Shown here: in pieces, positions 1-5,443 of the stretch
Numbering within the stretch: the stretch's first letter is position 1
Layout: every line of letters begins with the position of its first letter
Assembly: GCA_017411665.1 (NCBI GenBank)
Contig: JAFQPT010000069.1
Location: forward strand, 1-11,335
Direction of reading: 5' to 3'
Length of the DNA: 11,335 nt
DNA from: Oscillospiraceae bacterium
GTDB taxonomy: Bacteria; Bacillota_A; Clostridia; Oscillospirales; Oscillospiraceae
The notes under the pieces: model-generated
Databases searched by the model: none
What the model was told of the DNA's origin: nothing
Seen by the model: only the letters and a program-made list of their open reading frames with translations
Program-made: the position numbers and the translations under genes

Positions 1-300
1 GAAATGCAGCGCAGAGCGGAAGAAAGAAGCGGCGCACTGTACGCGTATCTGGACGGCAGCAAGCTCTTCAAGGGCAGAGCTGCGGTTTCCGCCCGCTCCA
101 AAATGAACGTCACCTTCACCACGGGCGACGAGGCGCTGGATGCGGAGTTTGTCAAGGGCGCACAGGCACGAGGACTCAAGCACATCAAGGGTCACCGCAT
201 ATCCGGCGGTATGCGCGCATCCGTGTATAACGCCATGCCTATGGCAGGTGTGGAGGCACTGCTGGATTATATGAGAGAATTTGAGAGGGAACACCTATGA
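1..300 (+). CDS. serC: Phosphoserine aminotransferase, C-terminal part (truncated by window start)
   Basis: This is the last 99 codons of a gene that starts upstream of the window; the frame is open from base 1 to the TGA at 298-300. The enzyme is a PLP-dependent transaminase that converts 3-phosphohydroxypyruvate and glutamate to 3-phosphoserine and 2-oxoglutarate, the second step of serine synthesis. The recognisable part is the C-terminal block GHRISGGMRASVYNAMP followed by GVEALLDYM and a short acidic tail, a hallmark of SerC in which the His-Arg and the GGMRAS segment help bind the substrate phosphate and carboxylate. The PLP lysine lies outside the window. The stop overlaps the start of serA (ATGA), so the two are translationally coupled. 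The identification is firm; only the N-terminal length is unknown. Confidence 0.95.
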   Translation, partial: EMQRRAEERSGALYAYLDGSKLFKGRAAVSARSKMNVTFTTGDEALDAEFVKGAQARGLKHIKGHRISGGMRASVYNAMPMAGVEALLDYMREFEREHL

Positions 301-1466
301 TCAGAATCAAGGTTTTGAACAATATTTCCGACTTCGGCATCAAGGAGCTGCAAAACAAGGGCTGCGAAGTGGGCTTCAATGTGAATGAGCCCCACGGCAT
401 TCTGGTGCGCTCCGCCGACATGCACCGTATGGACTTCGGCAAGGATCTGCTGTGCATCTCCAGAGCGGGTGCAGGCTATAACAACATCCCCACCCAGCGC
501 TGCGCACAGGAAGGCATCGTGGTATTCAATGCCCCCGGTGCCAATGCGGAAGCGGTGAAGGAGCTGGCGCTGTGCGAACTGGTGCTGGCAGGCCGTGACG
601 TCATCGGCAGCATCGACTGGGTGAAGTCTCTGGCAAACGAAGACCCCGACCGCATTGCCGACATCGTCGAGCGCAATAAGGGTGCATTTGCAGGCCCCGA
701 GCTCATGGGCAAGACCATCGGTGTCATCGGTCTGGGTGCAACAGGGGCAGCCATTGCCAATATGTGTCTGGACCTGGGCATGCAGGTTTACGGCCACGAC
801 CCCTATATGTCCGTGGAAGCGGCATGGCGACTGAGCCGCGATGTAGTGCGCGCGGAGGACGTGACCGAAATCTACCGCCGCTGCGACTATATTTCCATCA
901 ACGTACCCTACACCGAAACAACCAAGGGCATGTTTAACGACAAGGCATTTTCCCAGATGCGTGACGGTGTCCGCATCATCAACGAATCCCGCGCGGAAGT
1001 AGTGGATGACGATGCCATGCTCCGTGCCATTGCGGCCAACAAGGTGGCAAAGTACGTCACCGACTTCCCCACCGCAAAGCTGATCGGTCAGCGCAACGTC
1101 ATCTGCCTGCCCCATATCGGCGCATGCACGCCCGAAAGCGAGGACAAGTGTGCGGTGGCTGCGGCGAGAGAGCTGTATGACTACATCGTCAACGGCAACA
1201 TCCGCAACAGCGTCAACCTGCCCGACGCGGTGCTGGATGAACGACAGGGCGTGTGCCGTCTGTGCATCATCCATATGAACGTGCCCCGTATGCTGACCAG
1301 ATTTTTGGAAATCATCGGCGGCTTGAACATCAACGTTGAACACATGATCAACAAGTCCCGCGGCGAGTATGCGTACACCATGATCGATTTGGGCGATCCC
1401 ATCACACTGGACGATATCAAGTCCATTGTGGACATGGAAGAAGTGCTGAGAGTTCGTATTCTGTAA
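297..1466 (+). CDS. serA: D-3-phosphoglycerate dehydrogenase, short ACT-domain type
   Basis: This 389-residue NAD-dependent 2-hydroxyacid dehydrogenase oxidises 3-phosphoglycerate to 3-phosphohydroxypyruvate, the first step of serine synthesis. Visible: substrate-side N-terminal half with SRAGAGYNNIP at 55-65 and NAPGANAEAVKELAL at 78-92; Rossmann motif G145-x-G147-xx-G150; the NAD-ribose Asp in GHDP (D168); catalytic Arg in NESRAEVVD (R232); catalytic His in LPHIGACTPES (H273). Residues from about 320 to 389 form a single ACT-like domain (NVPRMLTRFLEIIGGLNINVEHM), usually a serine-sensing module. Oddity: the acidic residue that normally completes the Arg-Glu-His triad is replaced; the local sequence is TDFPTAK (255-261), with Ala260 where Glu is expected. 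The start is the ATG overlapping the serC stop, with GAGAGGGA about 7 nt upstream. Its operon position beside serC supports the call. Confidence 0.92.
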   Translation: MIRIKVLNNISDFGIKELQNKGCEVGFNVNEPHGILVRSADMHRMDFGKDLLCISRAGAGYNNIPTQRCAQEGIVVFNAPGANAEAVKELALCELVLAGRDVIGSIDWVKSLANEDPDRIADIVERNKGAFAGPELMGKTIGVIGLGATGAAIANMCLDLGMQVYGHDPYMSVEAAWRLSRDVVRAEDVTEIYRRCDYISINVPYTETTKGMFNDKAFSQMRDGVRIINESRAEVVDDDAMLRAIAANKVAKYVTDFPTAKLIGQRNVICLPHIGACTPESEDKCAVAAARELYDYIVNGNIRNSVNLPDAVLDERQGVCRLCIIHMNVPRMLTRFLEIIGGLNINVEHMINKSRGEYAYTMIDLGDPITLDDIKSIVDMEEVLRVRIL

Positions 1467-1485
1467 GAAACGGAGGCTGAACGGG

Positions 1486-1884
1486 ATGAAAAAGAATGCA
1501 TTGGCGCTGTGCACTGTGCTCATCGGTGTGCTGCTGTTGGGCTTGCTGTGCAGGCCCGCAAACAGAGACATCGAGTACTGCACCGAAATCAATCGGCTGA
1601 TTCAGTCCCGTGATTTTGTCACGGCCCGTGTGAGCGAGGGAGAGATCTGCTTATACGATGAGAACGATGCGGTAATCGAAACCATAGCCTTTGAGGGCTA
1701 TAACCGCAGGGTTCCTCTTGTGTATATCCGCAGGGAGGAAAGCAGTCTGTTTTTTGTCACGGCAGGGAGTGTGGATGACGAATCCGGATTCCTCTTTGTC
1801 AATGACGGCGCAGACTCCCTTCTCGACGGCATCAAGTTGCTGGAGCGAGTGGGTGGTAATTCCTATTATTACAGCACCCGTTAA
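1486..1884 (+). CDS. Small membrane-anchored protein of unknown function
   Basis: I do not recognise this 132-residue protein. Residues 1-4 are basic and 5-22 form one hydrophobic segment (ALALCTVLIGVLLLGLL), so it is probably anchored in or exported across the membrane. Cys22 follows Leu-Leu rather than a small residue, so a lipobox is not supported. The rest is soluble and acidic, with a beta-rich middle (VPLVYIRREESSLFFVTAG at about 76-94), then FLFVND and a tyrosine-rich end (GGNSYYYSTR) that looks conserved in style. GGAGG at 1472-1476 sits 9 nt before the ATG. It starts 19 nt after serA, and the first strong terminator lies 39 nt after its own stop, so it is probably co-transcribed with serC-serA. 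Nothing in the sequence ties it to serine metabolism. Confidence 0.8.
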   Translation: MKKNALALCTVLIGVLLLGLLCRPANRDIEYCTEINRLIQSRDFVTARVSEGEICLYDENDAVIETIAFEGYNRRVPLVYIRREESSLFFVTAGSVDDESGFLFVNDGADSLLDGIKLLERVGGNSYYYSTR

Positions 1885-1923
1885 CGGGATGCGGCAAAAA
1901 AGCCATACGAAACCATACAATAC

Positions 1924-1965
1924 AAAGCAGGGTGCTCCGTCACGAAAGGCGGAGCACCCTGCTTT
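1924..1965 (+). terminator. Terminator of the serC-serA operon
   Basis: This is a perfect 16-bp inverted repeat: AAAGCAGGGTGCTCCG at 1924-1939 and its reverse complement at 1950-1965, with a 10-nt loop. The 3' arm ends in TTT and is followed by TTGCTGTTGTG, so the U-tract is short. It begins 39 nt after the stop of the small membrane protein. The run of A at the 5' foot would let it work in the reverse direction too. Confidence 0.85.
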
Positions 1966-1988
1966 TGCTGTTGTGGGCCATCGGAATC

Positions 1989-2030
1989 AAACAACAACAC
2001 CCCTTACCGAGGTAAGAGGTGCCGTTGTTT
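1989..2030. repeat. Second long imperfect hairpin behind the terminator
   Basis: Arms 1989-2008 and 2011-2030 pair at 17 of 20 positions (three mismatches) around a tip reading CCGAGG. The outer feet are AAACAAC and GTTGTTT. There is no U-tract after it, so a terminator role is doubtful. It may stabilise transcript ends, or belong to the structured region that follows. Confidence 0.6.
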
Positions 2031-2427
2031 AAGAGAAAGAGAGGTGTTTGGAGATTGCGTCAAGAAATCCTTCGTCAGCATTTAGAGAAGGAGGGGTTCT
2101 CAAGGGGAACCTTGGCCGGTTCCCCTTGAAATCGCGTCGCGTTAGCGATGGAGCATTTCAGCAGAAATGCTCGCGATTTAAGAGGTGTTTGGAGAGGTTT
2201 CTTAAATGGAATGTATGATAATCGCCCAAAAGGGCAGGAGTCATTTGTCTGTCCCATTTTTGTTTCGGGCGGACAGGGATTCCCGAATCCGACCGCGGAG
2301 TGCCTTGCGGCACCCGCGATCTTCATTTCACATTTAGGGAGAAAGAGAAAAAGAGAGGAATAAAAACTAAGTAAATCTTCGCACTTTACTTATGCAGGAG
2401 TCCTTCGCTCCTTGCATGATTATCATA
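2031..2427. repeat. Gene-free region dense in hairpins, possible structured RNA or composite repeat
   Basis: About 400 bp carries at least eight inverted repeats. A 12-bp stem spans 2100-2111 and 2118-2129. AAATCGCG (2129-2136) pairs with CGCGATTT (2172-2179) and encloses two hairpins, 2137-2148 (TCGC/GCGA) and 2151-2172 (GAGCATTTC/GAAATGCTC), giving a candidate three-way junction. An 8-bp stem spans 2176-2183 and 2200-2207. Short stems lie at 2224-2235 and 2249-2276. A bulged 10-bp stem covers 2294-2318. Further stems are at 2368-2392 and 2392-2417. TATGATAATC at 2214-2223 is the inverse of 2418-2427, bracketing the later part. The 15-mer AGAGGTGTTTGGAGA occurs directly at 2040-2054 and 2181-2195. 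No ribosome site or credible protein is seen. I infer an interspersed composite repeat or a structured RNA; strand is undecided. Confidence 0.6.
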
Positions 2428-2547
2428 ACTCACCTACCCGTCGGATTGGTTAAGAAACCTTAAATGGTTTATGAACTTTTTGGAAACGGATCAATAGCAG
2501 TGAAAAATCGAAATAGATCCTTATGAGCCTTCCGTCCAATAAAAAAT
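2428..2547. other. Rest of the 1885-2577 intergenic region
   Basis: This AT-richer stretch separates the structured region from the terminator of the next gene. The only structure seen is a weak AAACC/GGTTT stem at 2455-2470 and a widely spaced GGATC/GATCC pair. I see no promoter, ribosome site or coding sequence that can be supported. Confidence 0.4.
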
Positions 2548-2577
2548 CACCCCTCGACTACCGAGGGGTGTACTTTT
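2541..2577 (-). terminator. Terminator of the YhcH-like gene, probably bidirectional
   Basis: CACCCCTCG at 2548-2556 pairs perfectly with CGAGGGGTG at 2562-2570 around a 5-nt loop. Read on the minus strand, the stem is followed by ATTTTTTATT, a good U-tract, and it begins 7 nt after the stop codon. On the plus strand it is followed by TACTTTTTTA, so it could also stop transcription from the left. Confidence 0.88.
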
Positions 2578-3030
2578 TTATACGAGGTCAGCCTTGACCT
2601 TGATGACAATCTTGTTGACGGGGATGGGCTTGTCCGCTGCCATGCCGGGCTTGTGACCGTCGTGGGGGTACAAAATCACGAAGTCATGCTTGCGCAGAAT
2701 CAGAGAAGAGTGGTAGGGAGTGTCTTCGAAGAATACGATATCTTCCACGTAAGGCACCTTTACGGGCAGGTTTTCGCGGTAGACATATTCAATCTTTTCG
2801 TATTCACCGTCCAAAAACTGGATGTCGATGTATTTGTCGTGGGCTTCCATCATGCCTTCCGACTTGGTTTCGTAGGAGGAGACCATTGCGTAGACATTGT
2901 CACCGTCGATGTCGTAACGGCCGACAGGCTTGGGATTTTCAATGTAGTCCAGCAGGAATGCAAAAGCCTTTGCGAATGCATCGTTGCCGTTGATGTAATA
3001 CTTGTAGTTTTCAATGCGGTCCAGAATCAT
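2578..3030 (-). CDS. YhcH/YjgK/YiaL (DUF386) family protein
   Basis: This 150-residue protein belongs to the YhcH/YjgK/YiaL family, which also contains EbgC. These are small cupin-fold, metal-binding proteins found with genes for sialic acid or other sugar catabolism; a role in handling sugar anomers or isomers has been suggested but the reaction is not settled. Visible family marks: EAHDKYIDIQF (62-72, His64), an aromatic YHSSLILRKHDFVILYP stretch, YPHDGHKPGM (121-130, His123 and His126) and a closing NKIVIKV strand. The start chosen is the ATG at 3030 because GGGAGG lies 7 nt before it; an in-frame ATG five codons upstream overlaps that ribosome site and is unlikely. The gene is alone on its strand and faces away from a LysR gene across 177 bp, a common regulator-target arrangement. 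Its sugar substrate cannot be told from here. Confidence 0.88.
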   Translation of the reverse strand: MILDRIENYKYYINGNDAFAKAFAFLLDYIENPKPVGRYDIDGDNVYAMVSSYETKSEGMMEAHDKYIDIQFLDGEYEKIEYVYRENLPVKVPYVEDIVFFEDTPYHSSLILRKHDFVILYPHDGHKPGMAADKPIPVNKIVIKVKADLV

Positions 3031-3040
3031 GGTGTTACCT

Positions 3041-3058
3041 CCCATATAGTATTATGGG
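3041..3058. promoter_or_regulatory. Inverted repeat overlapping the YhcH ribosome site
   Basis: CCCATA at 3041-3046 and TATGGG at 3053-3058 form a 6-bp inverted repeat with a 6-nt centre. It lies between the -10 box and the start codon of the minus-strand gene, and one arm overlaps the GGGAGG ribosome site. It could be a protein operator or an RNA hairpin that hides the ribosome site. The function is inferred only. Confidence 0.35.
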
Positions 3059-3061
3059 AAT

Positions 3062-3089
3062 ATTGTAGCACAGGATTTCTCGGTGAAAA
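3062..3089 (-). promoter_or_regulatory. Promoter of the YhcH-like gene
   Basis: On the minus strand a -10 box TACAAT (3062-3067) lies 16 nt after a -35-like TTTTCA (3084-3089). The -10 matches consensus at 5 of 6 positions and the -35 at 4 of 6. It would give a 5' leader of roughly 25 nt. Confidence 0.5.
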
Positions 3090-3113
3090 AGGAATTTTTC
3101 TGCGGGCGGACGG

Positions 3114-3142
3114 TTGAATTGTCGTCTGCTGTGGGTTATATT
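3114..3142 (+). promoter_or_regulatory. Promoter of the LysR gene
   Basis: TTGAAT at 3114-3119 and TATATT at 3137-3142 are separated by exactly 17 nt, matching consensus at 4 and 5 of 6 positions. It lies back to back with the YhcH promoter, about 25 bp away, so a LysR dimer or tetramer bound between them could control both. No clear T-N11-A palindrome was identified. Confidence 0.55.
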
Positions 3143-3207
3143 GAAACCAAGGATTTGTGACATTGATGCCATCTGTAAAAATTATCGAGAATTTAAATGG
3201 AGTTGCT

Positions 3208-4083
3208 ATGGATATTAAGAATCTCAATACATTTGTGCAGGTAGCGGAGCTGCTGAGCTTCACGCAGGCTGCGGAAAAGCTGGGGTACAGCCAGTCTACG
3301 GTATCCTTCCAGATTCGTCAGCTGGAGACGGAGCTGGGCGTGAGCTTGTTTGACCGCATCAATCATACCATTGCGCTCACGGATAAGGGACGCGAAATGC
3401 TCCAGTATGCCCATGATATCATCAAGCTCACCGAGGATATGAGCAAGGTGGCAAGCGGTGACAGGCAGATTGGGGGCTTGGTGCGCATTGCCATTGCCCA
3501 GAGCTTGTGTGACTGGCTGCTGACGGAGCGGTTTGCGGCGCTGCACACCGATTATCCGGGAATTACCATGAAAATCATCGCCGCGGACACGGAAGAAATG
3601 TTCCGTCTGCTGGGCCGCAATGAAGCGGATTTGGTGTTCACGCTGGACAATCACATTTATCACCGCGACTACGTGCTGGTGGACGAAGCGCAGATCGGAG
3701 TGCATTTTGTGGCGGCAGTGGATTCGCCCCTGTGCGGCAAGGCACTGACACCTGAGGACATCGTCAATGAGCCCTTCCTGCTGACGGAAAAGGGCATGAG
3801 CTATCGCAGACTGATGGAAGAGCAGTTTGCCAAGCGCAATCTGGAAGTGACGGCAATTCTGGAGTCCGGCAGCACCGACCTGTTGTGCAGGCTGGCGGAG
3901 CAGGGCATGGGCATTGCATACCTGCCCGATTACGTCACCGAGCGAGGAATCAAGGAAGGTCGGCTGAAGTATTTGAATGTGGAAGGCATCCGTGTGGAAA
4001 TCTGGAAGCAGCTGTTCTACCACCGAGACAAGTGGGTGTCTCCGCAAATGAAGATAGTCATGGAGTACCTAACAAAAAAGTAA
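3208..4083 (+). CDS. LysR-family transcriptional regulator
   Basis: This is a 291-residue LysR-type regulator of usual length. The N-terminal winged helix-turn-helix spans 1-60, with LLSFTQAAEKLGYSQSTVS at 15-33 as the DNA-recognition core, FQIRQLETELGVSLFDR at 34-50 and LTDKGREML at 58-66. A linker helix follows to about 85. The co-inducer domain runs from about 90 to the end (LVRIAIAQSLCDWLL, then GSTDLLCRLAEQGMGIAYLPDYV at 221-243, a typical effector-domain element). The start at 3208 is preferred because GGAG sits 5 nt upstream and the protein then begins MDIKNLNTFVQVAE, as LysR proteins usually do; upstream in-frame starts lack a ribosome site. The divergent YhcH-like gene is the most likely target, together with autoregulation. 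The ligand is unknown. Confidence 0.93.
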   Translation: MDIKNLNTFVQVAELLSFTQAAEKLGYSQSTVSFQIRQLETELGVSLFDRINHTIALTDKGREMLQYAHDIIKLTEDMSKVASGDRQIGGLVRIAIAQSLCDWLLTERFAALHTDYPGITMKIIAADTEEMFRLLGRNEADLVFTLDNHIYHRDYVLVDEAQIGVHFVAAVDSPLCGKALTPEDIVNEPFLLTEKGMSYRRLMEEQFAKRNLEVTAILESGSTDLLCRLAEQGMGIAYLPDYVTERGIKEGRLKYLNVEGIRVEIWKQLFYHRDKWVSPQMKIVMEYLTKK

Positions 4084-4388
4084 AGTGTTCGACAATCCCC
4101 ACATAATACTCACCGAGAAGATTCCGGTCGACAAAGCAAATCCGAAGGATTTGAAAATAGAAGAATCTTCGATGGTGAAAACGTCCGAGCAACGGAATGA
4201 GCGCCCTTTTCCCGCGTGCGGGGAAACAGCGATATGGAGTTTGCGAGGACGAGATGGAGTATTTGACGAAGTAGTGATAAAACCTCCCCTTGCCAAGGGG
4301 AGCCAAAACGATAGACGCACCCATAAGCCTCCCCTTAGTAAGGGGAGGTGCCCTGTAGGGGCGGAGGGGATGTAAGTCAACCAGAGAA
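4084..4388. repeat. Intergenic block of hairpin repeats after LysR
   Basis: No gene is supported in these 305 bases. Visible are a hairpin at 4208-4226 (TTTCCCGC/GCGGGGAAA, one bulge), a stem at 4284-4302 (CTCCCCTT/AAGGGGAG), and a compound unit at 4328-4370: CCTCCCCTT/AAGGGGAGG, then GTGCCC, a CCCTGTAGGG mini-hairpin and GGCGGAGGGG. The last resembles the units at 6960-7069 in design. AGCGATATGGAG (4228-4239) recurs inverted at 5140-5151. The block looks like several short interspersed elements inserted next to one another. Confidence 0.6.
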
Positions 4389-4416
4389 AAAAGGCACACC
4401 GTACGGTGTGCCTTTT
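4387..4416 (-). terminator. Palindromic terminator of the P-loop gene
   Basis: Bases 4389-4416 form a perfect 28-bp palindrome with core CACACCGTACGGTGTG. On the minus strand it ends in a run of six T (4387-4392), a classical intrinsic terminator. The stop codon TAA (4415-4417) lies inside its foot. On the plus strand it is followed by only TTTTAATA, but it may still end LysR transcripts. Confidence 0.88.
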
Positions 4417-4846
4417 AATATCTTGCATAAAATCCGATGACGTACTTCTTCAGAGCGTCGGATGCCTTGTCAGCGTCGCCGGACAGGGACAGGGTAATAG
4501 TAACGCCGTTTGCGTTGCTGAATGCTTCCAGCCAGCCCAGAACTTCAGCTACCTGAGCATCGTCGGTGGTGTCGATGATCTTGTAGAAGTTGTCAACAAA
4601 AATCTGGGTGATATCGTAGTTGCCGGAGTACAGGCCTGCGATGTAGCCCTTGAACATATCAACGCCGAAAATGCCGTATTCCTGTGCGCGAATCAGACGA
4701 ACGGAATGAGGAATTTCGGTAGAAAGATTCTTCTTCTTTTCGATGCATACAACAGCACCCTTTTCGGTCTGAGCTGCCTGCTGAACCAGCTCTACCAGCT
4801 TCTTGGTCTTACCGGAACCCTTCAGACCCATAATGACTTTAACCAT
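4415..4846 (-). CDS. Small P-loop NTP-binding protein, function unknown
   Basis: This is a 143-residue protein consisting of little more than one nucleotide-binding core. Walker A is GLKGSGKT at 7-14, immediately after the first beta strand (MVKVIM). A Walker B-like strand, ITQIFVDN at 79-86, ends in Asp85. There is no recognisable ABC signature, kinase lid or zinc site. It is shorter than thymidine kinase or adenosyltransferase relatives of similar outline, so a specific activity cannot be assigned. The ATG at 4846 is preferred, with AAAGGAG about 10 nt upstream; a GTG three codons earlier almost touches the ribosome site. The gene stands alone, with its own promoter-like upstream region and a strong terminator. 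Related short proteins in Clostridia tend to be annotated merely as ATP-binding, from memory and not checked. Confidence 0.82.
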   Translation of the reverse strand: MVKVIMGLKGSGKTKKLVELVQQAAQTEKGAVVCIEKKKNLSTEIPHSVRLIRAQEYGIFGVDMFKGYIAGLYSGNYDITQIFVDNFYKIIDTTDDAQVAEVLGWLEAFSNANGVTITLSLSGDADKASDALKKYVIGFYARY

Positions 4847-4888
4847 AGTAGTCACTCTCCTTTGGTATCAAAAAAGTTATGTGTGAGT

Positions 4889-4917
4889 AGATTAACACAG
4901 AATTGATGGAAGTGCAA
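4889..4917 (-). promoter_or_regulatory. Possible promoter of the P-loop gene
   Basis: On the minus strand TTGCAC (4912-4917) and TAATCT (4889-4894) are 17 nt apart. The -35 resembles that of pgi, but the -10 is weak at 3 of 6 matches. A perfect TTGACA also occurs at 4926-4931, without a good -10 at the right distance. Confidence 0.35.
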
Positions 4918-5018
4918 CGAAAAAATGTCAAAATGGTAAATATCCAACATTTTTCACAATTTTTTCACTGATAAAACGGTCACCAATCCAAAAAAGGAGT
5001 GAAATCCTCAATTATTCT

Positions 5019-5081
5019 GTAGGGGCGACCATAGGTCGCCCGCTTACAGATTTATTTCGGGCGAGCAAGGCTCGCCCCTAC
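5019..5081. repeat. Short interspersed element with 10-bp terminal inverted repeats
   Basis: GTAGGGGCGA at 5019-5028 and TCGCCCCTAC at 5072-5081 are exact inverse ends. Inside are two 8-bp hairpins with 3-nt loops: GGGCGACC-ATA-GGTCGCCC (5023-5041) and GGGCGAGC-AAG-GCTCGCCC (5059-5077). Half-copies with the same ends occur at 6918-6940 and 8380-8415. It looks like a small palindromic repeat with no coding capacity. Confidence 0.75.
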
Positions 5082-5126
5082 CGATTGCTTGAAAAGGTCA
5101 ATCGAATTACTTTGCGCCGGGCTTGC
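5082..5126 (-). repeat. Displaced duplicate of the pgi 3' end
   Basis: Bases 5095-5121 are identical over 27 nt to 5432-5458, which holds the last codons, the stop and the first downstream bases of pgi. After one mismatch four more bases match. Read on the minus strand this copy still encodes Lys-Pro-Gly-Ala-Lys-stop, differing by a synonymous AAG for AAA. The matching hairpin after the stop is also present, CGATTG/CAATCG (5082-5087 with 5099-5104), with the same GAA loop as at 5415-5441. Confidence 0.85.
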
Positions 5127-5431
5127 GCGCCGAAGCGAGCTCCATATCGCTTTTCATCCGTAAGCGAATGAAGAGCGCTCATTTCGCAGCTTCGGCTTTT
5201 CAAAACCGAATCCGCTTCGCGCTCTTCGGTTTTGTTTTGTGGAACGGAGACCGTTGCTTCGCAGAATTTTGCATCTTAGATGCAAAATAAAATTTAATTT
5301 TATTTTTCGTGGGAGCATGTATCACACGAAAAATACTGCTCAGCCTTCAAACGTGCGAGCACAGCGAGTGCGTTGCAGAAGGCTGTTTGCTCATCGCGTA
5401 AGCGGGGGCTTTCTCGATTGAGCTCCGAAGG
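5127..5431. repeat. Palindrome-packed insert between the two pgi ends
   Basis: About 305 bp without a credible gene. From left: AAGCGA/TCGCTT (5133-5152); TTCAT/ATGAA (5153-5172); the 10-bp stem CAAAACCGAA/TTCGGTTTTG (5201-5210 with 5225-5234); three overlapping perfect 11-bp palindromes at 5266-5288, 5284-5306 and 5301-5335; and CAGCCTTC/GAAGGCTG (5341-5348 with 5378-5385), extended inside by AACG/CGTT. Neighbouring palindromes share arm bases, so their hairpins exclude one another. It has the look of an inserted non-coding element. Confidence 0.65.
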
Positions 5432-5441
5432 AGGTCAATCG
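5415..5441 (-). terminator. Hairpin downstream of the pgi stop
   Basis: CGATTGA (5415-5421) pairs with TCAATCG (5435-5441), then after a G-G mismatch CTCC pairs with GGAG around a GAA loop. It begins 3 nt after the pgi stop. No U-tract follows on the minus strand, so it may protect the mRNA end more than terminate transcription. Confidence 0.5.
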
Positions 5442-5443
5442 AA

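Noticed and set aside
267..1592. Long open frame antisense to serA
   Set aside because: It mirrors serA, whose codon bias avoids stops on the other strand; the product is His- and Val-rich with no family resemblance or ribosome site.
2075..2326. 83-codon frame on the minus strand through the structured region
   Set aside because: It coincides with the palindromes and direct repeat, lacks a convincing ribosome site, and the product looks like translated repeat DNA.
3157..3207. Upstream in-frame starts for LysR
   Set aside because: They would add 17 residues before the usual LysR N-terminus, with no ribosome site.
4058..4428. Minus-strand frames of about 110-120 codons after LysR
   Set aside because: They are translations of the CCTCCCC repeats and of the palindromic terminator.
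5019..5081. CRISPR-like repeat pair
   Set aside because: Only two hairpins, with unequal arms and no regular spacers or cas genes; it is a palindromic element.
5239..5421. 60-codon frame inside the pgi-flanking insert
   Set aside because: It reads straight through the overlapping palindromes, is Arg-rich and has no ribosome site.
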